Positions 37,145 through 46,830 are shown, counted from the stretch's first letter. The stretch is DNA of 64,000 bases from Streptomyces sp. TLI_146 (GCF_002846415.1 NZ_PJMX01000001.1:2294001-2358000); one strand, 5' to 3'. The notes: a model not told the origin generated them from the sequence alone. Numbers and translations are program-made.

Positions 37145-38868
37145 TGGCCGGATTTCTCCTTCTCGTACTTCTTGCGGTTCTGCTCGTGCTCTTCGTTGGT
37201 GACCGCGAACAGGGTCTCGTTCTCGGTGACGGAGACGAAGTAGTACCACGGGCCCGGCGTCGGGTTGAGCGCCGAGTGCAGCGCGGACTCACCGGGGTTG
37301 CCGATCGGACCGGGCGGCAGACCGTGGATGTAGTACGTGTTGTACGGGTGCTTGAAGTGGCGCAGGTCCTTGACCGCGCCGGTGTCCAGGGTCGACTCGC
37401 TCTTGGCGTAGTTGACCGTGGAGTCGAAGTCGAGCAGGCCGTAGGTCTCGGTGTTGTTCGGCTTGAGGCGGTTGAGGACGACCCGCGCGACCTTGTCGAA
37501 GTCGTGCTTGTACTTGCCCTCCGCCTGGACGAGGCTCGCGACCGTGATGACCTGGAGGGGCGACTTCAGGCCGAGCTTGGCGGCCATGGCCTTCAGGTCG
37601 ACCTTGCCGTACTCCTGGTTGGCGCGGGAGACCATCTTGCGGAGCACGTCCTCGGGCTTGGCGCCCTTGGCGACCGGGTAGCTGGCCGGGTAGAGGAACC
37701 CTTCCAGCGGGTCGGCGATCTCCTTGTTGTCGTTCGCCCAGTCGGGCAGACCGAGGTTCTTCGCCTGGGCCTTGGCGACGTCCTTGGTGGTGCCCGGCTT
37801 GAGTTCGAGGCGCTTGTCGATCTGCTCGTAGACCCAGGCGTTGCGCTTGCCCTCGGGAATGATGAAGTTGCTGCGGCTGGCCGGGTTGAGCATGGCCGCG
37901 ACCGCGTTCGCCGCCGACATCCCCTTGTTGAGCGTGTAGACGCCCGCCTGGAGGGTCTTGCCCTTGGGGTTGTCGTTCTGCGCGGAGACGAACGCGCCCT
38001 GGCTCTTGACCACTCCGGCCTTGGCCAGGATGCTGCCGATCTCATAGCCGCCGGCGCCCTGCGGGATCTCCACCTGGACCGGGGTGGTGCCGGTGCCGAC
38101 GTAGTCGGGAGCCGCGCCGAACTTCTTCTGCCAGAACTGGTAGCCGAAGTAGCCGGCGCCGCCCACGCCGAGCGAGAAGACCACGACGAGCACCAGGCAG
38201 GCGCGTCCGCTCTTGCCCTTCTTCTTCCCCTTGCCGCCCCGGCGGTCGCGGCCACCGCCGCCGCGCCGGGAGCCGCGCGGCTCGTCCTCGTCGGAGCCGG
38301 GCTCGTCGCCGCCCTTGCCGTCGCTGAAGAAGGGGTGGTTCTCCTCCTCCGGCTCCTGCTCCTCCTCGGGCGTCCACTCCGGCGCCTGCTCGGGCACCGC
38401 GCGCCGCTGGCCCGGGGGCTGCGGCGGCGGATACGCCTCGGGCGTGCCGTAGTAGTCCTGGGTCTCGGTGCCGTAGCCCGGGTAGCCCTCGGCGCTCTGC
38501 TGGGCCGCGTAGGGCATGGCGGCCTGCTGGCCTGTGGTGTCCCAGCCCGCGGTGTACTGGGCCTGCTGCTGTACGTACTGCTCCTGCGGGTAACCCTGCT
38601 GGGGCTGCTCACCGTAGTGCTGCTGCCCGTACGGGTCGTGCGCCTGCTGCGCGTACTGCTGCTGGTGCTGGGGCTGCTGCTGAGGATGCTGCTGGTGCTG
38701 CTGGACCTGCGGGTTCTGCTGCTGGGCGTACTGCTGCTGCGCCTGCTGCTCGCCGTACTGAGCCTGACCGGGCGCGACCTGCTGCTGCGCTCCCCACCCC
38801 TGGTCCCCGTAGAGGGGATCCTCGGGATGCCACGGTTCGGAGCCTGCGCCCCGGCCATACTCAGTCAT
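37141..38868 (-). CDS. mltG: Endolytic peptidoglycan transglycosylase MltG with Gln-rich N terminus
   Basis: 575 residues from ATG at 38868 (GGGGA upstream). Residues 1 to ~165 are very rich in Gln, Tyr and Gly (QQQ, HPQQQPQHQQQYAQQ), followed by an acidic stretch and a basic RGGGGRDRRGGKGKKKGKSG patch. A single membrane helix ACLVLVVVFSLGVGGAGYFGYQF comes next, then the external YceG/MltG domain, with the catalytic Glu in VASLVQAEGKYKHDF and the LPPGPIGNPGESALHSALNP motif. It cuts nascent glycan strands to set their length. The cytoplasmic tail is likely disordered and may bind divisome or polar-growth partners. Confidence 0.93.
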   Translation of the reverse strand: MTEYGRGAGSEPWHPEDPLYGDQGWGAQQQVAPGQAQYGEQQAQQQYAQQQNPQVQQHQQHPQQQPQHQQQYAQQAHDPYGQQHYGEQPQQGYPQEQYVQQQAQYTAGWDTTGQQAAMPYAAQQSAEGYPGYGTETQDYYGTPEAYPPPQPPGQRRAVPEQAPEWTPEEEQEPEEENHPFFSDGKGGDEPGSDEDEPRGSRRGGGGRDRRGGKGKKKGKSGRACLVLVVVFSLGVGGAGYFGYQFWQKKFGAAPDYVGTGTTPVQVEIPQGAGGYEIGSILAKAGVVKSQGAFVSAQNDNPKGKTLQAGVYTLNKGMSAANAVAAMLNPASRSNFIIPEGKRNAWVYEQIDKRLELKPGTTKDVAKAQAKNLGLPDWANDNKEIADPLEGFLYPASYPVAKGAKPEDVLRKMVSRANQEYGKVDLKAMAAKLGLKSPLQVITVASLVQAEGKYKHDFDKVARVVLNRLKPNNTETYGLLDFDSTVNYAKSESTLDTGAVKDLRHFKHPYNTYYIHGLPPGPIGNPGESALHSALNPTPGPWYYFVSVTENETLFAVTNEEHEQNRKKYEKEKSGQ

Positions 38869-38969
38869 CGGTCCCCTAGAGCCGCGAGGCATCCGGACGG
38901 TCCGCCTCTTTTGCTGTGCGGCAGCTGTTCGAATGTCGCCGCATCGCGCGGAACGTTACCGTATCGCGA

Positions 38970-39434
38970 TCAGATAACCACTTCGACGCCCTCGCCGGGC
39001 GGGCGTCCTGACACCCGTTCGGCCTCAAGCGCGTTCTGCAGGATGACCACCGCGGCGGCCTGGTCGATGAACGACCTGCCCTTCTTCGCCTTCACCCCGG
39101 AAGCGCGCAGTCCCTGGGTGGCTGTGACCGTTGTCATCCGCTCGTCGACCAGCCGGACCGGGATCGGGGCGATCCCCTTCGCCAGTTCCCCGGCGAACTT
39201 GCGGACCTTGACGGCCGCCGGGCCCTCGCCCCCGCTGAGGGAGCGAGGCAGCCCCACGACCACCTCGATGGGCTCGTACTCCTCGACGATCTGGCGCAAC
39301 CGCCGGTGGGCGGCCGGGACGTCACGTCCCGGCACGGTCTCCACCGGCGTGGCGAGGACCCCGTCGGGGTCGCACGAGGCGACCCCGATCCGGGCGTCCC
39401 CGACGTCGATCGCGAGACGGCGTCCGCGTCGCAT
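38970..39434 (-). CDS. ruvX: Putative pre-16S rRNA nuclease / Holliday junction resolvase-like
   Basis: 154 residues; the ATG overlaps the alaS stop by one base (TGATG). The RNase-H-like fold shows the catalytic Asp in LAIDVGDARIGVA, VVVGLPRSLSGGEG, VRLVDERMTTVTA with the conserved Glu, and the terminal Asp in KGRSFIDQAAAVVILQ. YqgF/RuvX proteins process the 16S rRNA 5' end. The alaS–ruvX–mltG order is widely conserved in bacteria. Confidence 0.94.
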   Translation of the reverse strand: MRRGRRLAIDVGDARIGVASCDPDGVLATPVETVPGRDVPAAHRRLRQIVEEYEPIEVVVGLPRSLSGGEGPAAVKVRKFAGELAKGIAPIPVRLVDERMTTVTATQGLRASGVKAKKGRSFIDQAAAVVILQNALEAERVSGRPPGEGVEVVI

Positions 39435-42103
39435 CAGACGGTCTCGCCGACCTGGCGCTCGACGGCGTCGATGGCGTCGCCGATCGCGTCCGGGTTCTGG
39501 CCGCCGCCCTGGGCGACGTCCGGCTTGCCGCCACCGCCGCCGCCGAGGGTCTTGGCGGCGGTACGGACCAGCTCACCGGCCTTGAGACCGCGCTCGCGGG
39601 CGGCCTCGTTGGTGGCGATGACGGTGACCGGGCGGCCGTTGGCCGTGGTGAAGAGCGCCACCACGACCGGACGGTCGGAGGAGATGCGGCCGCGCACGTC
39701 GAGCACGAGCTTGCGCAGGTCGTCGGCGGAGGTGCCGTCCGGCACCTGGCCGGTGACCAGGGCGACACCCCGGACGTCCTTGGCGCCCTCGGCCAGCCCG
39801 GCGGCGGCCTGGAGCACCTTCTCGGCGCGGAACTTCTCGATCTCCTTCTCGGCGTCCTTCAGCTTGCCGAGCATGGTGGAGATCTTCTCCGGCAGCTCCT
39901 CGGGACGGCCCTTGACCAGCTCCTGGAGCTGGGCGACGACCGTGTGCTCGCGGGCGAGGAAGTTGTACGCGTCCACGCCGACCAGGGCCTCGATGCGGCG
40001 CACGCCGGAGCCGATGGACGACTCGCCGAGCAGCTTCACCAGGCCCAGCTGGGCGGTGTTGTGGACGTGCGTACCGCCGCAGAGCTCCTTGGAGAAGTCG
40101 CCGATGGTGACCACGCGGACGCGCTCGCCGTACTTCTCGCCGAACTCGGCGATGGCGCCCTGCTTCTTGGCCTCGTCGATCGACATGACCTCGGCCTGGA
40201 CGTCGAGCTCCCGCGAGAGGACCTCGTTGATCTTCTGCTCGACGTCGGTGAGGACCGTGCCGGGAACGGCGGCGGGCGAGCCGAAGTCGAAGCGGAAGCG
40301 GCCCGGCGAGTTCTCCGAACCGGCCTGGGCGGCCGTCGGGCCGAGCGCGTCGCGCAGCGCCTGGTGGGTCAGGTGCGTGGCGCTGTGGGCGCGGGCGATG
40401 GCGCGGCGGCGCTTGATGTCGATGCTGGCGTAGGCCGAGGCGCCGACCGTGACCTCGCCGACCTGGACGACGCCCTTGTGGACGTGGACGCCGGGGACCG
40501 GCTTCTGCACGTCGCGGACCTCGATGACGGCGCCGCTGTCGAGCCTGATGCGGCCCTGGTCGGCGAGCTGGCCGCCGCCCTCGGCGTAGAACGGGCTGCG
40601 GTCGAGGACGACCTCGACCTCGTCGCCCTCGGAGGCGGCGGGCGAGGGCACGCCGTCGACGAGGAGGCCGACGACCGTCGACTCGTTCTCGGTGAGCGTG
40701 TAGCCGGTGAAGTCGGTCTCGCCGGAGTTGTCGGCCACCTCGCGGTAGGCGGACAGGTCGGCGTGGCCGGTCTTCTTGGCCTTGGCGTCGGCCTTGGCCC
40801 GCTCGCGCTGCTCCTTCATCAGACGGCGGAAGCCGTCCTCGTCCACGGAGAGGCCCTGCTCGGCGGCCATCTCCAGGGTGAGGTCGATCGGGAAGCCCCA
40901 GGTGTCGTGGAGCAGGAAGGCCTTCTCGCCGGCCAGGACCGTGCCGCCGGAGGCCTTGGTCTCGGTGACGGCGGTGTCCAGGATGTTGGTGCCGCCCTTG
41001 AGGGCCTTGAGGAAGGCGGCCTCTTCGGCGAGCGCGACCGTCTCGATGCGCTTGCGGTCGGTGATCAGCTCCGGGTACTGCAGGCCCATCGTGTCGATCA
41101 CGACGTCGATGAGGTCCTGGACGACCGGGCCGGTGGCGCCCATCAGCCGCATGTTGCGGATGGCGCGGCGCATGATGCGGCGCAGCACATAGCCGCGGCC
41201 CTCGTTGCCGGGGGTCACGCCGTCGCCGATGAGCATCACGGACGTACGGATGTGGTCGGCCACCACACGCATGGAGACGTCGGTGTCGTGCTTGTCGCCG
41301 TAGCGCACACCGGTCAGCTCGGTGGCCTTGTCCATGACGACGCGCAGGGTGTCGGTCTCGTACATGTTCTGCACGCCCTGCAGGATCATGGCGAGGCGTT
41401 CGAGACCGAGACCGGTGTCGATGTTCTTCGACGGCAGGTCGCCGAGGATCGGGAAGTCCTCCTTGCCCTCGCCGGCGCCCCGCTCGTACTGCATGAAGAC
41501 GAGGTTCCAGATCTCCACGTACCGCTCGTCGTTGACGGCCGGGCCGCCCTCGACGCCGAACTCGGGGCCGCGGTCATAGTTGATCTCGGAGCAGGGGCCG
41601 CAGGGGCCGGGGACGCCCATGGACCAGAAGTTGTCCTTCTTGCCCAGACGCTGGATGCGCTCGGCGGGGACGCCGATCTTCTCGCGCCAGATCTGCTCGG
41701 CCTCGTCGTCGTCGAGGTAGACCGTGATCCAGAGCTTCTCGGGCTCAAGGCCGAAGCCGCCGTCCGCCACGGAGCTGGTCAGCAGCTCCCAGGCGTACTT
41801 GATGGCGCCTTCCTTGAAGTAGTCGCCGAACGAGAAGTTGCCGCACATCTGGAAGAACGTGCCGTGCCGGGTGGTCTTGCCGACCTCTTCGATGTCCGGC
41901 GTACGCACGCACTTCTGCACGCTGGTGGCGCGCGGGGCGGGCGGCTTGGTCTCGCCCAGGAAGTACGGCTTGAACGGCACCATGCCCGCGTTGACCAGGA
42001 GCAGAGTCGGGTCGTCCGCGATGAGCGACGCCGAAGGGACGACGGTGTGACCGCGCTCCTCGAAGAAGCTCAGCCAGCGGCGGCGGATTTCAGCCGACTC
42101 CAT
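39434..42103 (-). CDS. alaS: Alanyl-tRNA synthetase
   Basis: 889 residues. It charges tRNA-Ala and edits misactivated Ser/Gly. The class II catalytic core starts [20 protein letters not shown] and includes [27 protein letters not shown] (split here). The editing domain carries zinc-binding [12 protein letters not shown] and the [15 protein letters not shown] motif. The C-Ala/DHHA1 domain ends in a Gly-rich [21 protein letters not shown] segment that binds tRNA. It is coupled by one-base overlaps to both the DUF6167 gene and ruvX. Confidence 0.98.
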   Translation of the reverse strand: MESAEIRRRWLSFFEERGHTVVPSASLIADDPTLLLVNAGMVPFKPYFLGETKPPAPRATSVQKCVRTPDIEEVGKTTRHGTFFQMCGNFSFGDYFKEGAIKYAWELLTSSVADGGFGLEPEKLWITVYLDDDEAEQIWREKIGVPAERIQRLGKKDNFWSMGVPGPCGPCSEINYDRGPEFGVEGGPAVNDERYVEIWNLVFMQYERGAGEGKEDFPILGDLPSKNIDTGLGLERLAMILQGVQNMYETDTLRVVMDKATELTGVRYGDKHDTDVSMRVVADHIRTSVMLIGDGVTPGNEGRGYVLRRIMRRAIRNMRLMGATGPVVQDLIDVVIDTMGLQYPELITDRKRIETVALAEEAAFLKALKGGTNILDTAVTETKASGGTVLAGEKAFLLHDTWGFPIDLTLEMAAEQGLSVDEDGFRRLMKEQRERAKADAKAKKTGHADLSAYREVADNSGETDFTGYTLTENESTVVGLLVDGVPSPAASEGDEVEVVLDRSPFYAEGGGQLADQGRIRLDSGAVIEVRDVQKPVPGVHVHKGVVQVGEVTVGASAYASIDIKRRRAIARAHSATHLTHQALRDALGPTAAQAGSENSPGRFRFDFGSPAAVPGTVLTDVEQKINEVLSRELDVQAEVMSIDEAKKQGAIAEFGEKYGERVRVVTIGDFSKELCGGTHVHNTAQLGLVKLLGESSIGSGVRRIEALVGVDAYNFLAREHTVVAQLQELVKGRPEELPEKISTMLGKLKDAEKEIEKFRAEKVLQAAAGLAEGAKDVRGVALVTGQVPDGTSADDLRKLVLDVRGRISSDRPVVVALFTTANGRPVTVIATNEAARERGLKAGELVRTAAKTLGGGGGGKPDVAQGGGQNPDAIGDAIDAVERQVGETV

Positions 42104-42444
42104 CAGTGGTCCTCATTCCGGTTGTACGAGATCTTCTTGTAGGAGATCTTCGGGTTCTGCTGGTTGGGTTGGTCGATGGCCGCGAGGCGGCGCTGCGCCG
42201 GGAGTTCCCGCACGTTGGAGGCGTTCAGCCCCAGCGCGTCGTTGAGTTCGGACTCGCGCTGGACCATTCCTGCCTTCACGTCGAGCGCGAAGTCCTTGAG
42301 CTTGTGGCCCGCCTCGATCGCCTTGTCGGCGGTGCGCGCGGCCAGCGACTCCGGGGTGAGCTGCTTCAGCTTCCGGTTGACCTTGGTGGTGGCCCACACA
42401 CCGGCTGCGGCGCCCGCGGTGAACCAGAACGTACGGCGGAACAT
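42103..42444 (-). CDS. DUF6167 family small protein
   Basis: 113 residues. A short hydrophobic N-terminal segment ([20 protein letters not shown]) is likely a membrane anchor, followed by a basic [18 protein letters not shown] helix and an amphipathic helix. This is a conserved actinobacterial protein of unknown role always beside alaS. Its stop shares one base with the alaS start (TGATG), meaning translational coupling. Seven bases separate it from the DUF948 gene. Confidence 0.85.
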   Translation of the reverse strand: MFRRTFWFTAGAAAGVWATTKVNRKLKQLTPESLAARTADKAIEAGHKLKDFALDVKAGMVQRESELNDALGLNASNVRELPAQRRLAAIDQPNQQNPKISYKKISYNRNEDH

Positions 42445-42451
42445 CGCAGCG

Positions 42452-42874
42452 TCAGCCCTTTCGCTTGCTCCGCCGCGCGGACGGCAGAGTCCGCCCGACG
42501 ATCACCGTACGAGGCGGCTCGGCGGGCCCGGTTTTCCGTCCGATGGCCCGGCGCACCCCGTACCCGAAGGCCGCGACCTTCACCAGCGGGCCGCCGAAGG
42601 TCGAGGCGACCGTGGTGGAGAGCGCCGACGCGTTGGAGGTGACCTCCTGGACGTCCGAGGCGATCGCGTCGACCCGCTCCAGCTGGGTCTGCGCCGAGCG
42701 CACCGCCGTCGAGGCGTCCGCCAGGAGCGGGACGGCCTGTTCGGTCACGTCCGCCACCAGCTTGGTCGTCGCCTTCAGCGTCTGGGCCAGCCTCACGAGG
42801 ACTACGGCGAGGAAGGACACCAGGATCGCCCAGAAGACGGCCACCAGGATCCCGGCCACCTCTCCACCGGACAC
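42452..42874 (-). CDS. DUF948 membrane protein
   Basis: 140 residues from the GTG at 42874 (GGGAG upstream). One N-terminal membrane helix (EVAGILVAVFWAILVSFLAVVLVRLAQTL, shortened) leads into a long helical region with heptad-like spacing (LVADVTEQAVPLLADASTAVRSAQTQLERVDAI in part), typical of DUF948 proteins which resemble chemoreceptor-like coiled coils. It ends with a basic SARRSKRKG tail. Role unknown; it heads the DUF6167–alaS–ruvX run. Confidence 0.85.
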   Translation of the reverse strand: MSGGEVAGILVAVFWAILVSFLAVVLVRLAQTLKATTKLVADVTEQAVPLLADASTAVRSAQTQLERVDAIASDVQEVTSNASALSTTVASTFGGPLVKVAAFGYGVRRAIGRKTGPAEPPRTVIVGRTLPSARRSKRKG

Positions 42875-43035
42875 TTCGCACCGCTCCCTGCGCATCGACC
42901 GTCGGACAAGAAAAAGTTGTCTCCCGACCCTATCGCGCCGAGGGTCTTGCCCCCTACCGCATTAGGGCCCCGCGCGAGCGGAGTCGCGCACGCCGGTTGT
43001 ACGTACTGCGCACGCGTGAGTACTCTGCGTGTTCC

Positions 43036-45195
43036 ATGCGCTCCCATCTGCCGTCGGAGCTGAACGGCTTCGTCGGGCGAGAACGTGAACTGGCCGCGCT
43101 GCACGGGCTGCTGGCCGAGGCGCGGCTGACCACCGTGGTCGGGGTCGGCGGCGTCGGGAAGACCCGGCTGGCCCTGCGCGCCGCGTCGGCCGCGGCGGTG
43201 CAGGAACGCTTCCGCGATGGGGTGTGGCCCGTGGACCTCTCCACGGTCACCGACCCGGAACTGCTCGACCACGCGGTCCTGGAGGCGCTCGGCCTCACCG
43301 ACCACACCAGCCGCCCGCCCCGCCGCATCCTCCTGGAGCACCTCGCCGACCGCACCCCGCTGCTGGTCCTGGACGGCTTCGAACAGCTCGTGGACGCCTG
43401 CGCGGAGCTGGTGTGCGACCTGCTGCGGCGCTGCCCGGGGCTGCGGGTGCTCGCCGCGGGACGGCTGCCGCTGCGCCTGGCCGGGGAGCGGCTGCTCGCG
43501 CTGGCGCCGATGGACGACGAGGACGCGGTGGCGCTCTTCGCCGACCGCGCCGCCGCCGGACGCGGCGGCTTCGCGCTCACCGACGACCTGGCGGCGGCCG
43601 TCCTGGAGCTGTGCCGCAGGCTCGACGGGATCCCGCTCGCCCTGGAGCTGGCGGCCGGGCGGCTCGGCGCGCTCTCGCTGGAGCAGGTGCTGCGCCGCCT
43701 CGACGACCGGTTCCGGCTGCTGACCGGCGGCGGGCGCGGGGTGCTCGCGCGCCACCAGACCCTGCGGACGACGATCGGCTGGAGCCACGAGCTGTGCACC
43801 CCGGCCCAGCGGCTGCTGTGGGCTCGCCTCTCGGTGTTCGCCGGGCAGTTCGACCTGGAGGCGGTCGAGTACATCTGCGTCGGCCCGGACCTGCCGCCCG
43901 AGTCCGTCCTGGACGTGGTGCAGGAGCTGCTGGACCACTCGCTCGTGGTGCGCGAGGACGGCCCGGCGGGCGTGCGCTACCGGATGCTCGACACCGTACG
44001 GGAGTACGGCGCGGACTGGCTGGCGGCGGCCGGTGACGCGCAGCGGCTGCGCCGGCGCCACCGCGACTGGTACCTGGGGCTCGCCACCTGGTGCGAGCTG
44101 GACTGGTTCAGCCCGCGCCAGGCCGAGGTGGCGGTGCGGGTGGAGGCCGAACTGCCCAATCTGCGCGCCGCGTTGGACTACTCGCTCGACTCCGAGCAGG
44201 ACACGCATCTGGCCCAGTACCTGGCCGGGACGCTCTGGTTCTGCTGGGTCGGCTGCGGGCGGCTCGCCGAGGGACGGCACTGGCTGTCCCTGGTCCTGGA
44301 GGCCGGGGGCGGCGACCACGACGGCGCCCGGCTCAAGGCGCTGTGGGTGCTCGGCTACGTCTCGGTGCTGCGGGGCGAGACCGCGGCGGCGATCGCGGCC
44401 CTGCACGAGTGCCGCGAGGAGGCCGAGCGCACCGGCGACGCGGTGGCGCGGGCGTACGCGGTGCACCGGACGGGCTGTCTGGCGCTGGTCTCGGACGACA
44501 TGCCGAGGGCCGAGGAACTGCTGCGCACGGCCCTCGCCCAGTACGAGGAGATCGGCGAGCTCAACAGCAATGTGCTGATGGCGCGCATCGAGCTGGCGAT
44601 GGCGGTGGCCTTCGGCGGCCACCTCGAAGAGGCCGTCGTGATGTGCGAGCAGGTGGTGGAGGTCTGCGCGGACCACGGCGAGCGCTGGGCCCGGGCGTAC
44701 GCGCTGTACGTCCTCGGGTACGCGGCCTGGCACGCCAAGGACCTGGGCCGGGCGCGGACACTGCTCGCCGAGTGCCTGGTGATCGACCACGCCTTCCACG
44801 ACCTGCTGGGCACCGTGCTGGCGCTGGAACTGCTGGCGCTGGTCGTGGTGGACGGCGGCGATCCGGCGGAGGCGGCGGTGCTGCAGGGGGCGGCCGAGGG
44901 GATCTGGCCGTCGGTGGGGCTGCCGCTGTTCGGGTCGGTGTCCTTCAACGCGGCGCATGTGCTGTGCGAGCAGCGGGCCCGGGAGCGGCTGGGCGACCCG
45001 GCGTACCAGTCGTTCCGGGCCGTGGGCCGCGGGCTCGGCCCGGACGCGGCGGTGGCCCGGGCGCTGGCGGGACCGGACGACGCGGCCCCCGAGGCGCCCG
45101 GGGCCCGTGGCGTACCGGCCCAGGAAACGCGAGGGCCCGCCGCCTCCCGCTCCGTGCGGAGCGAGGGGACGGCGGGCCGGAGCGCGGAGCGCTGA
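43036..45195 (+). CDS. STAND-type ATPase with TPR tail, no DNA-binding domain
   Basis: 719 residues from the ATG at 43036. The NB-ARC-like core starts FVGRERELAALHGLL and has Walker A VGVGGVGKTRLAL (residues 35–47), Walker B TPLLVLDGFEQLV and the GxP sensor DGIPLALELAAGRLGALSLEQVL (in parts), then winged-helix WSHELCTPAQRLLWARLSVFAGQFDLEAVE (in parts). The second half is TPR-like helices (LGYVSVLRGETAAAIAALHECR, YVLGYAAWHAKDLGRARTLLAECL). AfsR and LuxR-like relatives carry a SARP or HTH domain; none is present here, so it is either a signalling partner or a conflict-type sensor. The last ~25 residues are encoded by a hairpin that terminates rpsD. Confidence 0.85.
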   Translation: MRSHLPSELNGFVGRERELAALHGLLAEARLTTVVGVGGVGKTRLALRAASAAAVQERFRDGVWPVDLSTVTDPELLDHAVLEALGLTDHTSRPPRRILLEHLADRTPLLVLDGFEQLVDACAELVCDLLRRCPGLRVLAAGRLPLRLAGERLLALAPMDDEDAVALFADRAAAGRGGFALTDDLAAAVLELCRRLDGIPLALELAAGRLGALSLEQVLRRLDDRFRLLTGGGRGVLARHQTLRTTIGWSHELCTPAQRLLWARLSVFAGQFDLEAVEYICVGPDLPPESVLDVVQELLDHSLVVREDGPAGVRYRMLDTVREYGADWLAAAGDAQRLRRRHRDWYLGLATWCELDWFSPRQAEVAVRVEAELPNLRAALDYSLDSEQDTHLAQYLAGTLWFCWVGCGRLAEGRHWLSLVLEAGGGDHDGARLKALWVLGYVSVLRGETAAAIAALHECREEAERTGDAVARAYAVHRTGCLALVSDDMPRAEELLRTALAQYEEIGELNSNVLMARIELAMAVAFGGHLEEAVVMCEQVVEVCADHGERWARAYALYVLGYAAWHAKDLGRARTLLAECLVIDHAFHDLLGTVLALELLALVVVDGGDPAEAAVLQGAAEGIWPSVGLPLFGSVSFNAAHVLCEQRARERLGDPAYQSFRAVGRGLGPDAAVARALAGPDDAAPEAPGARGVPAQETRGPAASRSVRSEGTAGRSAER
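45134..45178 (-). terminator. rpsD terminator embedded in the ATPase 3' end
   Basis: Arms GGCCCGCCG (45134–45142) and CGGCGGGCC (45170–45178) enclose an imperfect inner stem CTCCG/CGGAG. It lies within the coding end of the opposing gene and 30–75 bases past the rpsD stop. Confidence 0.6.
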
Positions 45196-45209
45196 CTACT
45201 GCGCCTGGA

Positions 45210-45824
45210 TCAGCGGGCGTAGTACTCGACGACGAGCTGCTCGTCGCAGATGACCGGGATTTCCTTGCGGTTCGGGTCACGGTCCAGGCGGAAGGCCAGG
45301 GCCTTCAGGTTCACCTGGAGGTAGCGCGGGGTCTCGCCCTCGCCGGCGTAGCCACCCTCGCGGGCAACCTGGAAGGGGTGCTTCTCGCGGCTGCGCTCGC
45401 GGACGGTGATGACGTCGTCCGGACGGACACGGAACGACGGCTTGTCGACCTTGCCACCGTTGACCTCGATGTGGCCGTGGACGACCATCTGGCGGGCCTG
45501 GTAGATGGTGCGGGCGATGCCCGAACGCAGGACCAGGGCGTCGAGGCGGCGCTCGAGCTCGACGACCAGCGCCTCGCCCGTCTTGCCCTCGGCCTTCTTG
45601 GCGCGGTCGTAGGCACGCGCCATCTGACGCTCAGAGATGTCGTACTGGGCGCGCAGACGCTGCTTCTCGAGCAGACGGACCTTGTAGTCCGAGTTCTGCT
45701 TGCGGCCACGGCCGTGCTCGCCCGGCGGGTACGGACGGGCCTCGAAGTACTTGACGGCCTTCGGCGTCAGCGCGATACCGAGCGCACGGGACTTCTTGAC
45801 CTTGGGACGCGACTGGTTAGGCAC
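45210..45824 (-). CDS. rpsD: 30S ribosomal protein S4
   Basis: 204 residues from the GTG at 45824, the same length as other Streptomyces S4. It nucleates 30S assembly and binds 16S r[43 protein letters not shown] (in parts) at the N terminus has no zinc cysteines, so this is the Zn-independent form. The S4 RNA-binding domain is [27 protein letters not shown] (in parts). A TTG at 45833 gives a slightly longer reading. It stands alone, outside the usual ribosomal protein clusters. Confidence 0.97.
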   Translation of the reverse strand: MPNQSRPKVKKSRALGIALTPKAVKYFEARPYPPGEHGRGRKQNSDYKVRLLEKQRLRAQYDISERQMARAYDRAKKAEGKTGEALVVELERRLDALVLRSGIARTIYQARQMVVHGHIEVNGGKVDKPSFRVRPDDVITVRERSREKHPFQVAREGGYAGEGETPRYLQVNLKALAFRLDRDPNRKEIPVICDEQLVVEYYAR

Positions 45825-45848
45825 GTTCTCCAAACCTCCATGGTTGGG

Positions 45849-45867
45849 TTAGGTTAGGCTCACCTTA
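45849..45867. promoter_or_regulatory. Iron box (DmdR/IdeR operator) between rpsD and the DUF2470 gene
   Basis: TTAGGTTAGGCTCACCTTA matches the IdeR/DmdR1 19-base palindrome (TTAGGTTAGGCTAACCTAA) at 17 of 19 positions. It ends 3 bases before AAGGAG and 15 bases before the ATG of the downstream gene, so bound repressor would cover the promoter. Confidence 0.75.
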
Positions 45868-45881
45868 CTCAAGGAGATCGT

Positions 45882-46775
45882 ATGTCTCGTCCGGGGAACA
45901 CCAGTCACATCACGGACAGCACGAAGAAGGCCGACCCTCAAGAAGGGGCCGGCTCCACCAGCCCTCAGAATGGGGCCGGTACCGGTGCGCAGCATGCCAC
46001 CGGTCACGTGACGGAGGTCCGATCAGATCGTGGTCAGCCGCGTCCCAGCGGACTTGAAATCGCGCGGATGCCGTCAGCAGCCGAGCGCACACGAACTCTC
46101 GTACATAGTACCTGCTCCTCGGCGCTGCTCATCACCGGCCTCGAGGGCGCCCGCCCGGAGCAGCTGGAGCCACGGCTGCGGAACGTGGGCCCCGAGGGCG
46201 ATCTGTTCCTGCTCTTCCCCGCCGACTCGCCCGTCGTACGGGCCGCGACCCACGCCCAGGACGACGAGCTGTCGGCCGTCCTGGAGATCACCGATGTGGC
46301 GCCGGTCTCCGTCCCGCACCGTATCCGCGGCCGCGCCTGGATCACCGGCTGGCTCACCCGCGTCCCCGGCCTGGCCCCGCCCGGCAGCATGACGCTGCGC
46401 CTGGAGGTCAACGAGGCGTACGTGGACGACCTGTGGGGCGCCTGCGCGGTGGAGCCCGAGGCGTTCGCGGCCGCCCTGCCCGATCCGCTGGCCCGGGACG
46501 AGACGGAGCTGCTCCAGCATCTGCACGCCCACCACGGGGAGCAGGTGCGGTCGCTGTGCGGGCTGGTCGACCGCGAAGGGCGCGAGGGACACGACGGGAA
46601 CCGGCGGATCAAGTCGGTCACGCCGCTCGCCCTCGACCGGTTCGGGCTGCGGGTCCGCTTCCAGGACACCGACGGGCGCTGCTTCGACGCGCGCTTCGAG
46701 TTCCCCGAGCCGGTGACCGGCCTGGGCCCGCTGCGCCGGGCTATGCGCCGGCTCTTCGAGGCGGCGACGGACTGA
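45882..46775 (+). CDS. DUF2470 domain protein, probable iron/heme-related, iron-box controlled
   Basis: 297 residues from the ATG at 45882, which has a strong AAGGAG. The first ~62 residues are low-complexity (EGAGSTSPQNGAGTGAQHATG) and may be absent in relatives; MPSAAERTRTLVHSTCSSALL at residue 63 (ATG 46068) looks like the usual family start but has a poor ribosome site. The middle is a flavin-reductase/HugZ-like split barrel (FLLFPADSPVV, LEITDVAPVSVPHRIRGRAWITGW in parts). The C-terminal DUF2470 (DETELLQHLHAHHGEQV, VTPLALDRFGLRVRF, GLGPLRRAMRRLFEAA) is the domain found in heme-degrading HugZ proteins. A DmdR/IdeR box lies right upstream. Confidence 0.82.
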   Translation: MSRPGNTSHITDSTKKADPQEGAGSTSPQNGAGTGAQHATGHVTEVRSDRGQPRPSGLEIARMPSAAERTRTLVHSTCSSALLITGLEGARPEQLEPRLRNVGPEGDLFLLFPADSPVVRAATHAQDDELSAVLEITDVAPVSVPHRIRGRAWITGWLTRVPGLAPPGSMTLRLEVNEAYVDDLWGACAVEPEAFAAALPDPLARDETELLQHLHAHHGEQVRSLCGLVDREGREGHDGNRRIKSVTPLALDRFGLRVRFQDTDGRCFDARFEFPEPVTGLGPLRRAMRRLFEAATD

Positions 46776-46830
46776 GGGGCAGAGACAAGGACACGGTGGT
46801 ACGAGGCCGAGCGGCCGGGGGCGAGGGAGA

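Noticed and set aside
38600-38800. Trinucleotide (CTG/CAG) repeat tract as a non-coding repeat
   Set aside because: It is the in-frame code for the Gln-rich N terminus of MltG.
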